Positions 1 through 8,598 of a DNA stretch of 64,000 bases are shown here, piece by piece. A program made the translations under genes and the position numbers. The stretch is from Bacteroidales bacterium. GTDB lineage: Bacteria; Bacteroidota; Bacteroidia; Bacteroidales; WCHB1-69. Below the pieces are notes generated by a model. That model had not been told where the DNA came from. It saw only the letters and a list, made by a program, of their open reading frames with translations, and ran no database searches. Numbering within the stretch: position 1 is the stretch's first letter; each line of letters starts with the position of its first letter. The stretch covers positions 140,002 to 204,001 of the forward strand of contig JAFZZT010000050.1 in assembly GCA_017615595.1 (NCBI GenBank), written 5' to 3'.

Positions 1-54
1 ATGTGAGCTCTGTTATCTTTAGACCAGAGTTGCCTAACCTTTTATAATTCATTA

Positions 55-981
55 TTATTGAAGTTTTTCAATTGATTCAAACAGATAGTTCTTTTTTCTA
101 AACACCAAGGATACAATAATTTGAAGATACTTGAGTGCCATGGCGAGAATGATAAACAAGCCGGAAAAGCCGAAGGCGATAAACAGGATGATGGTCGTCC
201 AGCCTTCCACAGGATGGGAGTACAACTTGGTAAATAAAGCAAAGATCCCGAAAGCAACCGTGATCAATGCCATAAAGGCAGCCAAGCCGACTGTCACATG
301 ATAGGCCACATCGGTATAGAGAATCAGCGAGTCTATGGCCATCATTTTACGGCCAGAGTATTTTTTTCTTTTGGTTTTTATGGTAGGGGTATAAACGAGA
401 CTGTCGATAGCCAGACCGCAATTGGCATAGGATGCTTTTCTATACGGCGTGCTTTCTGTAATGCTACGAACCCTGTTAATGGCTCTTCTTGAAAGAACAC
501 GGAAGGACTCTGTCGACAGATCGTATTGAAGATTGGCGTAGTGATTAAATATGGTGTAGAATAATTGTGATGATACATTCTTACGCCTATTGGGACGGGC
601 ACTGACAATATCATATCCTTTCAGTGAGTGATGGAAGAGTTCCATCAACAAAGACCAGTCAAAGTCTCCGACAGCAGTGTCGAATTCAAACACGAAGTCC
701 CCTATTGACAAATCCACTCCAGCATTCATAGAGGATTCCAGCCCTTGGTGATGGCTCATATTCATGATGGTGATAATGCCTCCTTTATTTTGTGCCGATA
801 CACTTTTCACCTTATCGACACTATCATCCACGGAAGCATCATTAACCACAATGATCTCATATTTCAAGAAATTGTCACACAGAGTCTTGTTTAATTGCTC
901 AATGAACGATCCGATGGTGTTTGAATCATCACAGCAGTATACCACTGCCGATATAAAGTTCATTTCTTTATTAGATTCCAT
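55..981 (-). CDS. Family 2 glycosyltransferase with C-terminal membrane anchor
   Basis: This 308-residue protein has the GT-A glycosyltransferase layout of family 2. An N-terminal strand leads to VVNDASVDDS (about residues 45-54), the nucleotide-sugar binding segment. The region where a DxD would lie reads EFDTAVGDFD (about 99-108), so the metal site is slightly unusual. LSTESFRVLSRRAI near residue 160 resembles polyprenyl-phosphate mannosyl/glucosyl transferases. Two hydrophobic helices (about 230-255 and 263-290) would anchor it in the inner membrane, as in undecaprenyl-phosphate sugar transferases. Only 2 bases separate it from the oxidoreductase upstream, so the two are probably cotranscribed. 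A second in-frame ATG at residue 7 is an alternative start. The sugar and acceptor cannot be told from sequence. Family assignment is firm; a role in surface glycan or lipid-linked sugar synthesis is inferred. Confidence 0.85.
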   Translation of the reverse strand: MESNKEMNFISAVVYCCDDSNTIGSFIEQLNKTLCDNFLKYEIIVVNDASVDDSVDKVKSVSAQNKGGIITIMNMSHHQGLESSMNAGVDLSIGDFVFEFDTAVGDFDWSLLMELFHHSLKGYDIVSARPNRRKNVSSQLFYTIFNHYANLQYDLSTESFRVLSRRAINRVRSITESTPYRKASYANCGLAIDSLVYTPTIKTKRKKYSGRKMMAIDSLILYTDVAYHVTVGLAAFMALITVAFGIFALFTKLYSHPVEGWTTIILFIAFGFSGLFIILAMALKYLQIIVSLVFRKKNYLFESIEKLQ

Positions 982-983
982 AA

Positions 984-2114
984 CTATTTGATTAATATTT
1001 CATCAAGGTCGTAAACCGTATTGATTTTCCCTGAAAGAACGCTGACGAAGGTAGGTTCTTCCGAGAATGTTCGGATAACTGTTGGACGACTGTCATCAAT
1101 TTCGGAGGCCAACAATATGGGTTTCATAGAGTAAAGGGTGTGGTTAAACTCAAATGTCAGATCATCTCTCATATATTTTCTAGCGAGATGGCTCATGTAG
1201 GGCCATGCCGATTCGGGTTTGGAAGGACAGTCGTTGCAATTGCCCAATTGCAACGGGGAACAGAAGCCCTCACAGCGATTCTGGCATTCAAATTTGGGGA
1301 GATACTCCTTGCAGGCCTTGTGTGGGGTAAACGTCACTGCCGTCAAGGAGTGATATTTTGTCTTCCCAAATGGCATAATAGAGAAGAACGGCCCGTCCAT
1401 CACTGTCAGGCCCGTGCCCTGGAGGTTTTGATTCACATCACAGAGAATGATCTCACATAGCTCATATTTAATCTTGAACATCTCATATCCGAGCAGTTGT
1501 TGGATCTGGTTGACAGAGGCATACGTTGCATTAAGAACAAACGGTGCTTCAACCACCTGCTCAACTCCTTCATGTTCCACATTAAGCTGAAAGGCCTCAG
1601 ACAACTTTTCAACATGGGATATGTGCGCGTTGTACAAGATAGAGACATTCGCATACTGTTTCAGCTCTTCCAGAAAATAATCCTTTAAAATTTGAGCGTC
1701 ATAAGTATATTCTTCCGTCAAAAACGCGCCATCACAACAACCTTTTTTGAAGTATCGGGAAGCAGCAACTTCTTCGCATCGGATATGGGCGGCCTCACAG
1801 AACTTCTTAAATTCCCTGGCGTCGCTCCATGAGAAATTAACACTAGTGGCATAAACCTGATCAAACTTAGTGAGAATGCAGAAACCGTAATCTTCATTAA
1901 AGCGATTGAAATATCCAGCGGATTTTATAGCCGTGCTATAGCTGCGAGGATAATGATAACCCATGTGGACTCGAGCTTGATTGATATAGGTAGCCCGTTT
2001 GAAAGCAGCATCTTCACACTCAAGCACTATGACGTGTTGTCCCCTTTTCGCACAGAAGAGCGCCGCATATAAGCCATAGAGCCCAGCTCCGATGATGATT
2101 TTGTCAAAACACAT
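984..2114 (-). CDS. FAD-dependent oxidoreductase (DAO-like)
   Basis: The protein opens with a dinucleotide-binding fold, IIIGAGLYGLYAALFC, directly after the start, followed by an acidic end to the second strand (VIVLECE), as expected for FAD binding. The rest matches the general length of DAO or amine-oxidase-like flavoproteins (about 376 residues), with no signal peptide. A C-terminal stretch near VLSGKINTVYDLD fits the second FAD contact of the family. I start at the ATG at 2114 (MCFDK); an upstream TTG at 2129 adds five residues but is weaker. Being immediately upstream of a membrane glycosyltransferase suggests a sugar or nucleotide-sugar substrate in a surface-glycan pathway, but this is only context. 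A -7 promoter element lies about 100 bases upstream. Confidence 0.75.
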   Translation of the reverse strand: MCFDKIIIGAGLYGLYAALFCAKRGQHVIVLECEDAAFKRATYINQARVHMGYHYPRSYSTAIKSAGYFNRFNEDYGFCILTKFDQVYATSVNFSWSDAREFKKFCEAAHIRCEEVAASRYFKKGCCDGAFLTEEYTYDAQILKDYFLEELKQYANVSILYNAHISHVEKLSEAFQLNVEHEGVEQVVEAPFVLNATYASVNQIQQLLGYEMFKIKYELCEIILCDVNQNLQGTGLTVMDGPFFSIMPFGKTKYHSLTAVTFTPHKACKEYLPKFECQNRCEGFCSPLQLGNCNDCPSKPESAWPYMSHLARKYMRDDLTFEFNHTLYSMKPILLASEIDDSRPTVIRTFSEEPTFVSVLSGKINTVYDLDEILIK

Positions 2115-2210
2115 ACTTAAAAACACCAAATAATAAAAACAAGTGCGCGACTAACAAAGCATGAAAAGTATCACTATTGTCACGAATTATATCATATTCT
2201 TTATAAAGTG

Positions 2211-2218
2211 CAAAAGTA
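2211..2218 (-). promoter_or_regulatory. Bacteroidota -7 element (TACTTTTG)
   Basis: On the minus strand this reads TACTTTTG, a full match to the Bacteroidota -7 consensus TAnnTTTG, placed to drive the oxidoreductase/glycosyltransferase pair with a leader of about 90 bases. No clear -33 TTTG was seen. Confidence 0.5.
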
Positions 2219-2330
2219 AAAAAAAAATGATATAACAGGAGAGTTCTTTTAGGCATGCTTGCATATCATACCAACAGCCGTCAATGGCTTTTACGCCTAT
2301 CCAATCGGGGTGTCTGTCCGCAGCACGCCA

Positions 2331-2732
2331 CTAACGCTTGAAGGTAAAATGTTTTACGAACAGGAATTGGCACACCACGATGATGGCGGTGGCGATGAGC
2401 TTGCCCAGGAGATGGTGCATGCCGCATACCGAAACGAACAAATACAGGAGTCCGGCACTTGCCGCCAAGGCCACCAGACTGGCGGAATAGAAAGAGAAAA
2501 AGCGCTGCACGGGCTTGTCCTGCACCTTGAAATTGTATTGTCTGTTCAAGATGAAACTGCAGATGATGCCGCAGTGATAGCTGATGATGTGGGCTACGAT
2601 ATAATACAATCCCACATGATCCAAAAGGGCAAACACCCCGAAATCAACGCCCGTATTCAGAACACCAATCAGGCAATACAGGATGAAGTTCCTATACTTT
2701 TTAAAAATATGCAGAATTTTCTCTTTTATCAT
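2331..2732 (-). CDS. GtrA family membrane protein
   Basis: A 133-residue protein with four hydrophobic helices in the usual GtrA arrangement, beginning FILYCLIGVLNTGVDFGVFA (about residues 16-35), with the family-typical Asn-Thr-Gly-Val-Asp turn between helices and FVKHFTF at the C-terminus. GtrA proteins are proposed to help flip or present polyprenyl-linked sugars during O-antigen or teichoic-acid glycosylation. Length matches the family (about 120-150). The neighbouring membrane glycosyltransferase makes a shared function in surface glycan decoration plausible. The gene stands alone with its own -7 element. Confidence 0.85.
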   Translation of the reverse strand: MIKEKILHIFKKYRNFILYCLIGVLNTGVDFGVFALLDHVGLYYIVAHIISYHCGIICSFILNRQYNFKVQDKPVQRFFSFYSASLVALAASAGLLYLFVSVCGMHHLLGKLIATAIIVVCQFLFVKHFTFKR

Positions 2733-2771
2733 ACTGCCAGAGGCCTACTTTTCCTTTTAAGAATTGAAGTG

Positions 2772-2779
2772 CAAAAATA
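2772..2779 (-). promoter_or_regulatory. -7 element (TATTTTTG) for gtrA
   Basis: Minus-strand TATTTTTG, full match to TAnnTTTG, about 40 bases before the GtrA start codon. It forms a divergent pair with the rimO promoter element at 2893. Confidence 0.5.
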
Positions 2780-2892
2780 ATAAAAAAACAATTTGGATAA
2801 AGCACCTTGGAAAAACAGGCCGCACTTGTTCAAAAGATAATCATTATCCGCCAATCCAATCATAGGGAAAACCAAGCCCACGGAATTTTTAT

Positions 2893-2900
2893 TATTTTTG
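2893..2900 (+). promoter_or_regulatory. -7 element (TATTTTTG) for rimO-hydF
   Basis: Plus-strand TATTTTTG 29 bases before the rimO ATG; full consensus match. The predicted transcript would start near 2906. Confidence 0.5.
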
Positions 2901-2929
2901 CGCTTTGTTTTTGACAAGGATATACAACT

Positions 2930-4207
2930 ATGACATTCAACATCATCACACTCGGTTGTTCCAAGAATGTAGTGGACTCGGAGGTCATCGCCGCCCAGCT
3001 CACCAAGCAGGGTCACCGAGTCGTCTATGAGAGCCCTGAGAAGTCAGACGTGGTCATCATCAACACGTGCGGCTTCATTGGCGACGCCCGTGAGGAGTCG
3101 GTCAACGAGGTACTGACTCAGGTAGAGCGCAAGAAGCGCCGGCAAGTCAAGAAGATCTTCGTGGTAGGCTGTCTGGTTAAGCGCTTCAAGCCAGAACTGT
3201 TAGAGTCCGTGCCGGAGGTGGACGGCTACTACGACTTTGATGAGTTGGCGGACATGCTCAACTCTGACGAGTTTTCCCTGTTGGGCACCACCGACCGATT
3301 ACTCTCCACGCCACGCCACTACGCCTACCTCAAGATTTCGGAAGGCTGCGACCACCAGTGTTCCTACTGTTCCATCCCGCTCATCCGCGGCAAGCAGGTC
3401 TCCAAGCCCATCCCTCAGCTGGTGGACGAGGTGCAGAAGCTCGCCGACCAAGGGGTGAAGGAGGTCATGCTGATCGCGCAGGACCTCACCTATTACGGGG
3501 TGGACCTCACTGGCAAGCAGGAGCTGGCGCATCTGATGGAGGCGTTGGCTCAGGTCAAGGGTATCGAGTGGTTCAGGCTGCACTACACCTATCCGCTCAA
3601 CTTCCCCGTGGAGATTCTGGATGTGATGAACCGTTATCCGCAGTTTTGCCGTTATTTGGACATTCCTGTGCAGCATATCAGCGATGAGATCCTGAAGAGC
3701 ATGCGCCGCGGAGGCAGCTCCCGCTATATTCACCAGCTCATAGAGACCATCCGGGAGAAGGTGCCGGGCATCGCGCTGCGCACGACCCTGATCACCGGAT
3801 ACCCAGGTGAAACCCACGAACAGCACAAAGAGTTGCTGGAGTTCATCCGCAAAGCACAATTTGAGCGACTGGGGGCTTTCACCTACTCACAGGAGGAGCA
3901 CACCCCCGCCTACGAATTGGGCGACCCCATCAAGAAATCCGTCAAGACCAAGCGATACAACGACATCATGCGGCTCCAGGAGGAGATCTCCTTGGCCTTC
4001 AACGAAGAGAAAGTGGGGCAGACCTTGAAGGTCATCGTGGATGCCGAGGAGGAAGATTTCTACATCGGCCGCACCGAATTCGACTCGCCGGAGGTGGACA
4101 ATCTTGTTTTCATCACCAAAGAGCAGCCCCTGACGATCGGGGAGTTCTACCCCGTCACCATCACGGAGGCTGCCCCATACGATCTTTTTGGCATTGTCAA
4201 ATCATGA
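2930..4207 (+). CDS. rimO: Ribosomal protein S12 methylthiotransferase RimO
   Basis: RimO adds a methylthio group to the conserved aspartate of ribosomal protein S12, using S-adenosylmethionine and two [4Fe-4S] clusters. All three domains are present in 425 residues. The N-terminal UPF0004 domain has its cluster cysteines in TLGCSKNVVDSE and INTCGFIGDA. The radical-SAM core has the CxxxCxxC motif at C140, C144 and C147 (CDHQCSYC). A C-terminal TRAM domain follows. Length and the GCSKN signature fit RimO rather than its paralogue MiaB, which normally has an N-terminal LGCQMN. The stop codon overlaps the hydF start by four bases (ATGA), so translation is probably coupled. Confidence 0.95.
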   Translation: MTFNIITLGCSKNVVDSEVIAAQLTKQGHRVVYESPEKSDVVIINTCGFIGDAREESVNEVLTQVERKKRRQVKKIFVVGCLVKRFKPELLESVPEVDGYYDFDELADMLNSDEFSLLGTTDRLLSTPRHYAYLKISEGCDHQCSYCSIPLIRGKQVSKPIPQLVDEVQKLADQGVKEVMLIAQDLTYYGVDLTGKQELAHLMEALAQVKGIEWFRLHYTYPLNFPVEILDVMNRYPQFCRYLDIPVQHISDEILKSMRRGGSSRYIHQLIETIREKVPGIALRTTLITGYPGETHEQHKELLEFIRKAQFERLGAFTYSQEEHTPAYELGDPIKKSVKTKRYNDIMRLQEEISLAFNEEKVGQTLKVIVDAEEEDFYIGRTEFDSPEVDNLVFITKEQPLTIGEFYPVTITEAAPYDLFGIVKS

Positions 4208-5376
4208 AAGGAAGGGAAAACAAACCGCACATAGGCATCTTCGGCCGGCGCAACAATGGCAAGAGCTCACTCATCAATGCCATTGTGGGCCAGGACATTG
4301 CCATCGTGGACGCTCAAGCCGGCACCACCACTGATCCGGTCAAGAAGTCGATCGAAATCTTCGGCATCGGCCCAGTAGTGCTCCTTGACACCGCCGGCAT
4401 CGATGATGTGGGCGAGGTTGGGCAGAAGCGCATCCAAAAGAGTTTGGAAGCATTGAAGCAGATAGACCTGGCATTATTGGTCATCACCGATCGCCACTTC
4501 GGCGAGCCGGAGAAGCGGCTCGTCACACAGTTTGAGGACTTTGCCATCCCCTATATGGTCGTCAACAACAAATGCGACACCGTCACCGCTCCGCCAGCCG
4601 AGCTCCCCTTCCCTGTCTGGGATGTCAGTGCCAAGACGCACGAAGGCATCGACCGCATGATAGAGGGGATGGTGAAGATCATGCCTCCTTCGGCGTACAT
4701 CTCCCACTCGCTGTTGGGCGACCTTATCGGAGAGGGCGACACCGTCGTGCTGGTGACACCCATCGACACTGAGGCCCCGGAGGGGCGGTTGATACTCCCG
4801 CAGGTGCAGATGATCCGCGACGTGTTGGACCATGACGCCGTTTCCGTGGTGCTCAAAGAAGACCTCTTGGAGCGCTATCTCGCCACGCACGAGGCCCCCG
4901 CACTGGTCATCACCGACAGCCAGATGTTCGGTCGGGTGTCGCAAATCGTGCCGGAAGAGATCCCGCTCACCAGTTTCAGCATTGTGCTGGCGCACCACAA
5001 AGGCGACTTCGCACACTATCTGGAGGGCACCCCGCACCTAGACAAGTTGCAAGATGGCGACCGCATCCTCATGCTGGAGTCGTGCACGCACCGCACCTCG
5101 TGCGACGACATCGGGCGGCACAAACTGCCCCGCTGGATACAACAGCACACCGGCAAACAGCTGCACTTTGACTTCGTGGCTGGCTTGGACACCATCCCAG
5201 ACATCCGTCCTTACGCCATGGTAATCCAATGCGGCGGGTGCATGATCACGCACCGGCAGCTGTTGAACAGACTAAAGCCCGCGGTGGACCAGCAGATCCC
5301 CGTCAGCAATTACGGCATGGCCATCGCCTACCTCAACGGCATCTTTGACAGAGCCGTCAAACCTTTTCGCCGTTAA
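4204..5376 (+). CDS. hydF: [FeFe]-hydrogenase H-cluster maturation GTPase HydF
   Basis: HydF is the scaffold and carrier on which the [2Fe] subcluster of [FeFe]-hydrogenase is assembled before delivery to HydA. The N-terminal GTPase domain shows G1 (GRRNNGKSS), G3 (DTAG) and G4 (NNKCD), as in the Era/TrmE class. The C-terminal domain carries the cluster ligands: C294 and H296 in ESCTHRTSC, then C343 and C346 in QCGGC. Length (390) is normal. It shares the rimO transcript through a four-base overlap and converges on a DUF59 Fe-S protein whose stop codon overlaps its own. The radical-SAM partners HydE and HydG and the hydrogenase itself are not in this window. Presence of hydF implies an anaerobic lifestyle with H2 metabolism. 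Confidence 0.95.
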   Translation: MKGRENKPHIGIFGRRNNGKSSLINAIVGQDIAIVDAQAGTTTDPVKKSIEIFGIGPVVLLDTAGIDDVGEVGQKRIQKSLEALKQIDLALLVITDRHFGEPEKRLVTQFEDFAIPYMVVNNKCDTVTAPPAELPFPVWDVSAKTHEGIDRMIEGMVKIMPPSAYISHSLLGDLIGEGDTVVLVTPIDTEAPEGRLILPQVQMIRDVLDHDAVSVVLKEDLLERYLATHEAPALVITDSQMFGRVSQIVPEEIPLTSFSIVLAHHKGDFAHYLEGTPHLDKLQDGDRILMLESCTHRTSCDDIGRHKLPRWIQQHTGKQLHFDFVAGLDTIPDIRPYAMVIQCGGCMITHRQLLNRLKPAVDQQIPVSNYGMAIAYLNGIFDRAVKPFRR

Positions 5377-5672
5377 AAAAGACCCAGTTCGATTTTGGCC
5401 GCGTCCGACATCATCGACATCTCCCAAGGAGGATCGAAGGTGATGTCCACCTCCACTTTGTTCACTTCGGGAATCATCTGTACGCGGGTCTGAACCTCCA
5501 TGGGGAGGGACTCCGCCACCGGGCAGTTGGGGGCGGTCAACGTCATCAGAATATGGACATCATTATGGTCATTCACTTCCAACTTATATATAAAACCCAA
5601 CTCCCAGACATTCACCGGGATTTCGGGATCATAGATATCTTTCAGCACCTGAATTACTTTCTCTCTCATCAT
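5373..5672 (-). CDS. DUF59/MIP18 family Fe-S cluster assembly protein
   Basis: This 99-residue protein is a complete DUF59 (MIP18) domain: DPEIPVNVWELGFIY near the N-terminus, LTAPNCPVAESLP with the conserved cysteine (about residue 50), and FDPPWEMSMMSDAAK at the end. Relatives include SufT and the PaaD/MIP18 proteins, which act in maturation of iron-sulfur proteins. It lies three bases after yitT and ends inside the last codons of the convergent hydF gene, so it is the terminal gene of the S41-dnaG-yitT operon while facing two Fe-S enzymes. Which clients it serves is not visible. Confidence 0.85.
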   Translation of the reverse strand: MMREKVIQVLKDIYDPEIPVNVWELGFIYKLEVNDHNDVHILMTLTAPNCPVAESLPMEVQTRVQMIPEVNKVEVDITFDPPWEMSMMSDAAKIELGLF

Positions 5673-5675
5673 GAT

Positions 5676-6605
5676 TTATTGTAATGCTTTCTCTTTTAAA
5701 GACATGAAGCCATCGCCCAAGGTTTCGGACGCATCCAACACAGAGATGAAGGCTTTCGGGTCTATTTCGTGAACAAAATGTATCAATATAGGTAACTGTT
5801 TCGGAGATATGGAGGTGAAGATAACCTTCTTCTCATCATGGTTATACATTCCTTCACCGTTGAGATAGGTACCGCCGCGGTCGAGTTCGTCGAAAATGTG
5901 CTGACGAATCTCCTCATATTTGTCGGAGATGACCAGAACAGCCTTGTTGGAAGAGAAGCCGGCGATAACCTTGTCCATGACAACGCCTGTCACATAGATG
6001 ACGAGCCAAGAGTACAATGGAACGGTCCAGTCTTTGAAGATGGCGAGGGCTGCGAGCACGATGGTGGAATCGACCACCATGAGCAGGGTGCCCAGTGGGA
6101 CATGTTTGACGTACTTGCCGATGATCATCGCGATAATGTCCGTGCCTCCTGAGGTGGCGCGGGTCTTGAAGATGAGGCCGAGACCGAGGCCCACGAGCAC
6201 GCCTCCAAAAAGGGCCAGGATAAAGGTGGCGGAAGGGTCGGGCACCATCGGATCGTTCGCCATGGCAATCAGCGGAGCATAGCCGTAAATCTTTTCCCAC
6301 AACGAGATAAACGCCGGGAGGGTAATCACTCCGACCAGTGTTTTAATACCAAATTTGGGACCCAGCCACAACGTTCCGATCAGCAACAATGGCAAATCCA
6401 GACAGATGCCGGACAGACCAATAGGGAAGTTGAAGACGTGGTGCAGGATGATGGCGATACCATAGACGCCACCCGGGGCAAGTTTCAAGGGAGAGATGAA
6501 GACCACAAAGCCAATAGACATGATAAAAGTGCCCAACACAATGAGCATGTAGGTCTTCAGGGTTTCCTTCCAATCGAGATTTTTCAAATCCACTTTCTGT
6601 TTCAT
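5676..6605 (-). CDS. YitT family membrane protein (DUF161/DUF2179)
   Basis: A 309-residue integral membrane protein. The N-terminal part has five to six hydrophobic helices with the family signature around ISPLKLAPGGVYGIAIILHH (about 38-57) and LIFKTRATSGGTDIIA (about 165-180). The C-terminal 90 residues form the soluble DUF2179 domain (GKYEEIR-like start, GGTYLNGEGMY, then KQLPILIHFV). YitT proteins are widespread and of unsettled function. It is sandwiched in an operon with dnaG seven bases upstream and DUF59 three bases downstream. Confidence 0.85.
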   Translation of the reverse strand: MKQKVDLKNLDWKETLKTYMLIVLGTFIMSIGFVVFISPLKLAPGGVYGIAIILHHVFNFPIGLSGICLDLPLLLIGTLWLGPKFGIKTLVGVITLPAFISLWEKIYGYAPLIAMANDPMVPDPSATFILALFGGVLVGLGLGLIFKTRATSGGTDIIAMIIGKYVKHVPLGTLLMVVDSTIVLAALAIFKDWTVPLYSWLVIYVTGVVMDKVIAGFSSNKAVLVISDKYEEIRQHIFDELDRGGTYLNGEGMYNHDEKKVIFTSISPKQLPILIHFVHEIDPKAFISVLDASETLGDGFMSLKEKALQ

Positions 6606-6612
6606 ACGTATA

Positions 6613-8595
6613 TTAACTCACAGTACGGTTTAACAATGTAGTGATGGCCTTTCGGGTTTGCAGGAGTTCGCACATATAACCCAGCAGGAGTTCTGTGTCG
6701 GACTCTTCCAAACCAGGCTGCTTCAGTTGCGATTCTATATAGTCGATGGTTTCCTCCACGACTCGGAATTTGAGATTCAGCAGCACATTCTGAACCTCCT
6801 GTTGCAGAACCTCCACATTATCATGCATAGATGAAATCAGGAGCTCGTATTTCTGCTCCCAGTTAGGGCTCACGGTCGGAATCTCGGTGGGGAGATTCTC
6901 GATGACGAAGTTGCGCACCTCCGAATCCTCACTCATCAGCAAGGCTCGCTGGATGGCATTTTGATCCTTCAGCAGTTCTGCGCTCTTGACGTACGCATCG
7001 AAGGTTCGCGCCACGATGGGACTTTTCAGGATGATGTTATCGTTGAACAGTTCATCACAGATATATTGATCGATCCGGACCGGCACTTTTTCATTCTCCT
7101 GCTCCTTAAATATCTCGTAACAACCATATTGAAGCATTAGCATAAGGAGGTTCTTTTCAGACTCATAGAGCTTGTCGCCATGAGGTGTTTCCTGCTTGGG
7201 AGCGGTAATGGTGATATGAGGGAAGGGCTCCGCGGAGGGTTCAGCTTGGGCGGTAGTGGCGCCACTCTTGGTGGAACGCATATTGGCCCACACCACCCGC
7301 TTCAATTCAGCGTTGAGCGTCTCCTCGGGCAGGTTGAAGAGTCGGGAGCACTCTTTCACATAGAAAGCACGGACGATGTTGTCTTGGATGCCGGCGATGG
7401 ACTTGAGCATATCGTTGACCATCGCGGCGCGCTTCACCGGGTCGTTGCCTGCATCTTCCGACAGAATCTGAGCCTTGAAGAGCAAAAAGTCGGTGGTGTT
7501 TTTCTCCAGAAACTCCTTCAGCTCGCTGTCGCGATGTTTTTTGGCAAAGGAGTCGGGATCTTCGCCATCGGGCAACAGGCACACCTTGACGTTCATCCCC
7601 TTGTTGAGCAGCAGGTCGATGCCTCGCAAGGAGGCCTTGATACCAGCTCTGTCGCCATCATAGAGGACCGTGATGTTTTTGCTCTGACGGGAGAGAATAT
7701 GGATTTGTTCCTCGGTCAGGGATGTACCTGAGGAGGCCACCACATTCTCGATGCCCGATTCAAACATAGAGATGACATCGGTGTAGCCTTCCACGAGATA
7801 GATATTGTCCGCGGCACGGATTGCCTTCTTGGCCAAATAGATATCATAGAGCGTCTCGCGCTTGTGGTAGATCTCGTTCTCAGGGGAGTTGTAGTATTTG
7901 GCCGTCTTCTCATCTTTGTGGAGCACACGTCCGCCGAAGCCAATCACCTTGCCCGACACGTTATGGATGGGGAAGATGACGCGACCGCGGTAGAAGTCGT
8001 ACAGTTTGCCATTGGAGGATTTATGCGTCAAGCCGAGTTTCAGCAGGAACTCCTCTTGGTAGCCTTGTTTGAGAGCCTCCTTGGTGAAGGCATCCCACGA
8101 GTCGGGACAGTAGCCCAGATGGAACTGTTCAATGGTGCTGTCCTTGAAGCCACGCTCTTTGAAGTACGACATGCCCATCAGTTGTCCCTGTTCGGTATTA
8201 TGCAGTTGGTCTATGAAGAACTTCTCGGCAAAGGCGTTGACGAGATAGAGGCTTTCCCTTTCGGTGCGTTGCTCCCGCTCCTCATCCGTCTCCTTGCGTT
8301 CATATTCGATAGGGATGCTATATTTCTTGGCTAGATACTCAAGGGCTTCCGGATAGGTAATCTTCTCATGCTCCATCAAGAAATTGATGGCGTTGCCTTT
8401 AGCATCGCACACAAAGCACTTGTATATGCCCAGGCGCGGGGTCACATGCATGGAGGGATTGCGGTCATCGTGAAAGGGACAGATACCCACGAAGCCGCTG
8501 CCTTGCCGCTTCAGGGAGACAAAGTCGCCAACCACCTCCTCGATCTTCATGGAGGCGTAGATTTCATCAATGGTCCGCTGCGAGATCTTCGCCAT
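6613..8595 (-). CDS. dnaG: DNA primase DnaG
   Basis: DnaG synthesises RNA primers at the replication fork. The CHC2 zinc finger is intact (C39, H42, C60, C63). The catalytic Toprim domain follows, with VEGYTDVISM and the DGDRAG metal-binding motif. The C-terminal third, about residues 440-660, is the variable helicase-interacting region and is helical with acidic patches. Length 660 is typical for Bacteroidota. It lies four bases after the S41 protease stop and seven before yitT. It is not in the usual rpsU-dnaG-rpoD arrangement of other phyla. Confidence 0.95.
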   Translation of the reverse strand: MAKISQRTIDEIYASMKIEEVVGDFVSLKRQGSGFVGICPFHDDRNPSMHVTPRLGIYKCFVCDAKGNAINFLMEHEKITYPEALEYLAKKYSIPIEYERKETDEEREQRTERESLYLVNAFAEKFFIDQLHNTEQGQLMGMSYFKERGFKDSTIEQFHLGYCPDSWDAFTKEALKQGYQEEFLLKLGLTHKSSNGKLYDFYRGRVIFPIHNVSGKVIGFGGRVLHKDEKTAKYYNSPENEIYHKRETLYDIYLAKKAIRAADNIYLVEGYTDVISMFESGIENVVASSGTSLTEEQIHILSRQSKNITVLYDGDRAGIKASLRGIDLLLNKGMNVKVCLLPDGEDPDSFAKKHRDSELKEFLEKNTTDFLLFKAQILSEDAGNDPVKRAAMVNDMLKSIAGIQDNIVRAFYVKECSRLFNLPEETLNAELKRVVWANMRSTKSGATTAQAEPSAEPFPHITITAPKQETPHGDKLYESEKNLLMLMLQYGCYEIFKEQENEKVPVRIDQYICDELFNDNIILKSPIVARTFDAYVKSAELLKDQNAIQRALLMSEDSEVRNFVIENLPTEIPTVSPNWEQKYELLISSMHDNVEVLQQEVQNVLLNLKFRVVEETIDYIESQLKQPGLEESDTELLLGYMCELLQTRKAITTLLNRTVS

Positions 8596-8598
8596 AAA

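Noticed and set aside
2259..2780. Plus-strand open frame of 173 codons opposite gtrA
   Set aside because: It covers a clear GtrA protein and no family is visible in this frame.
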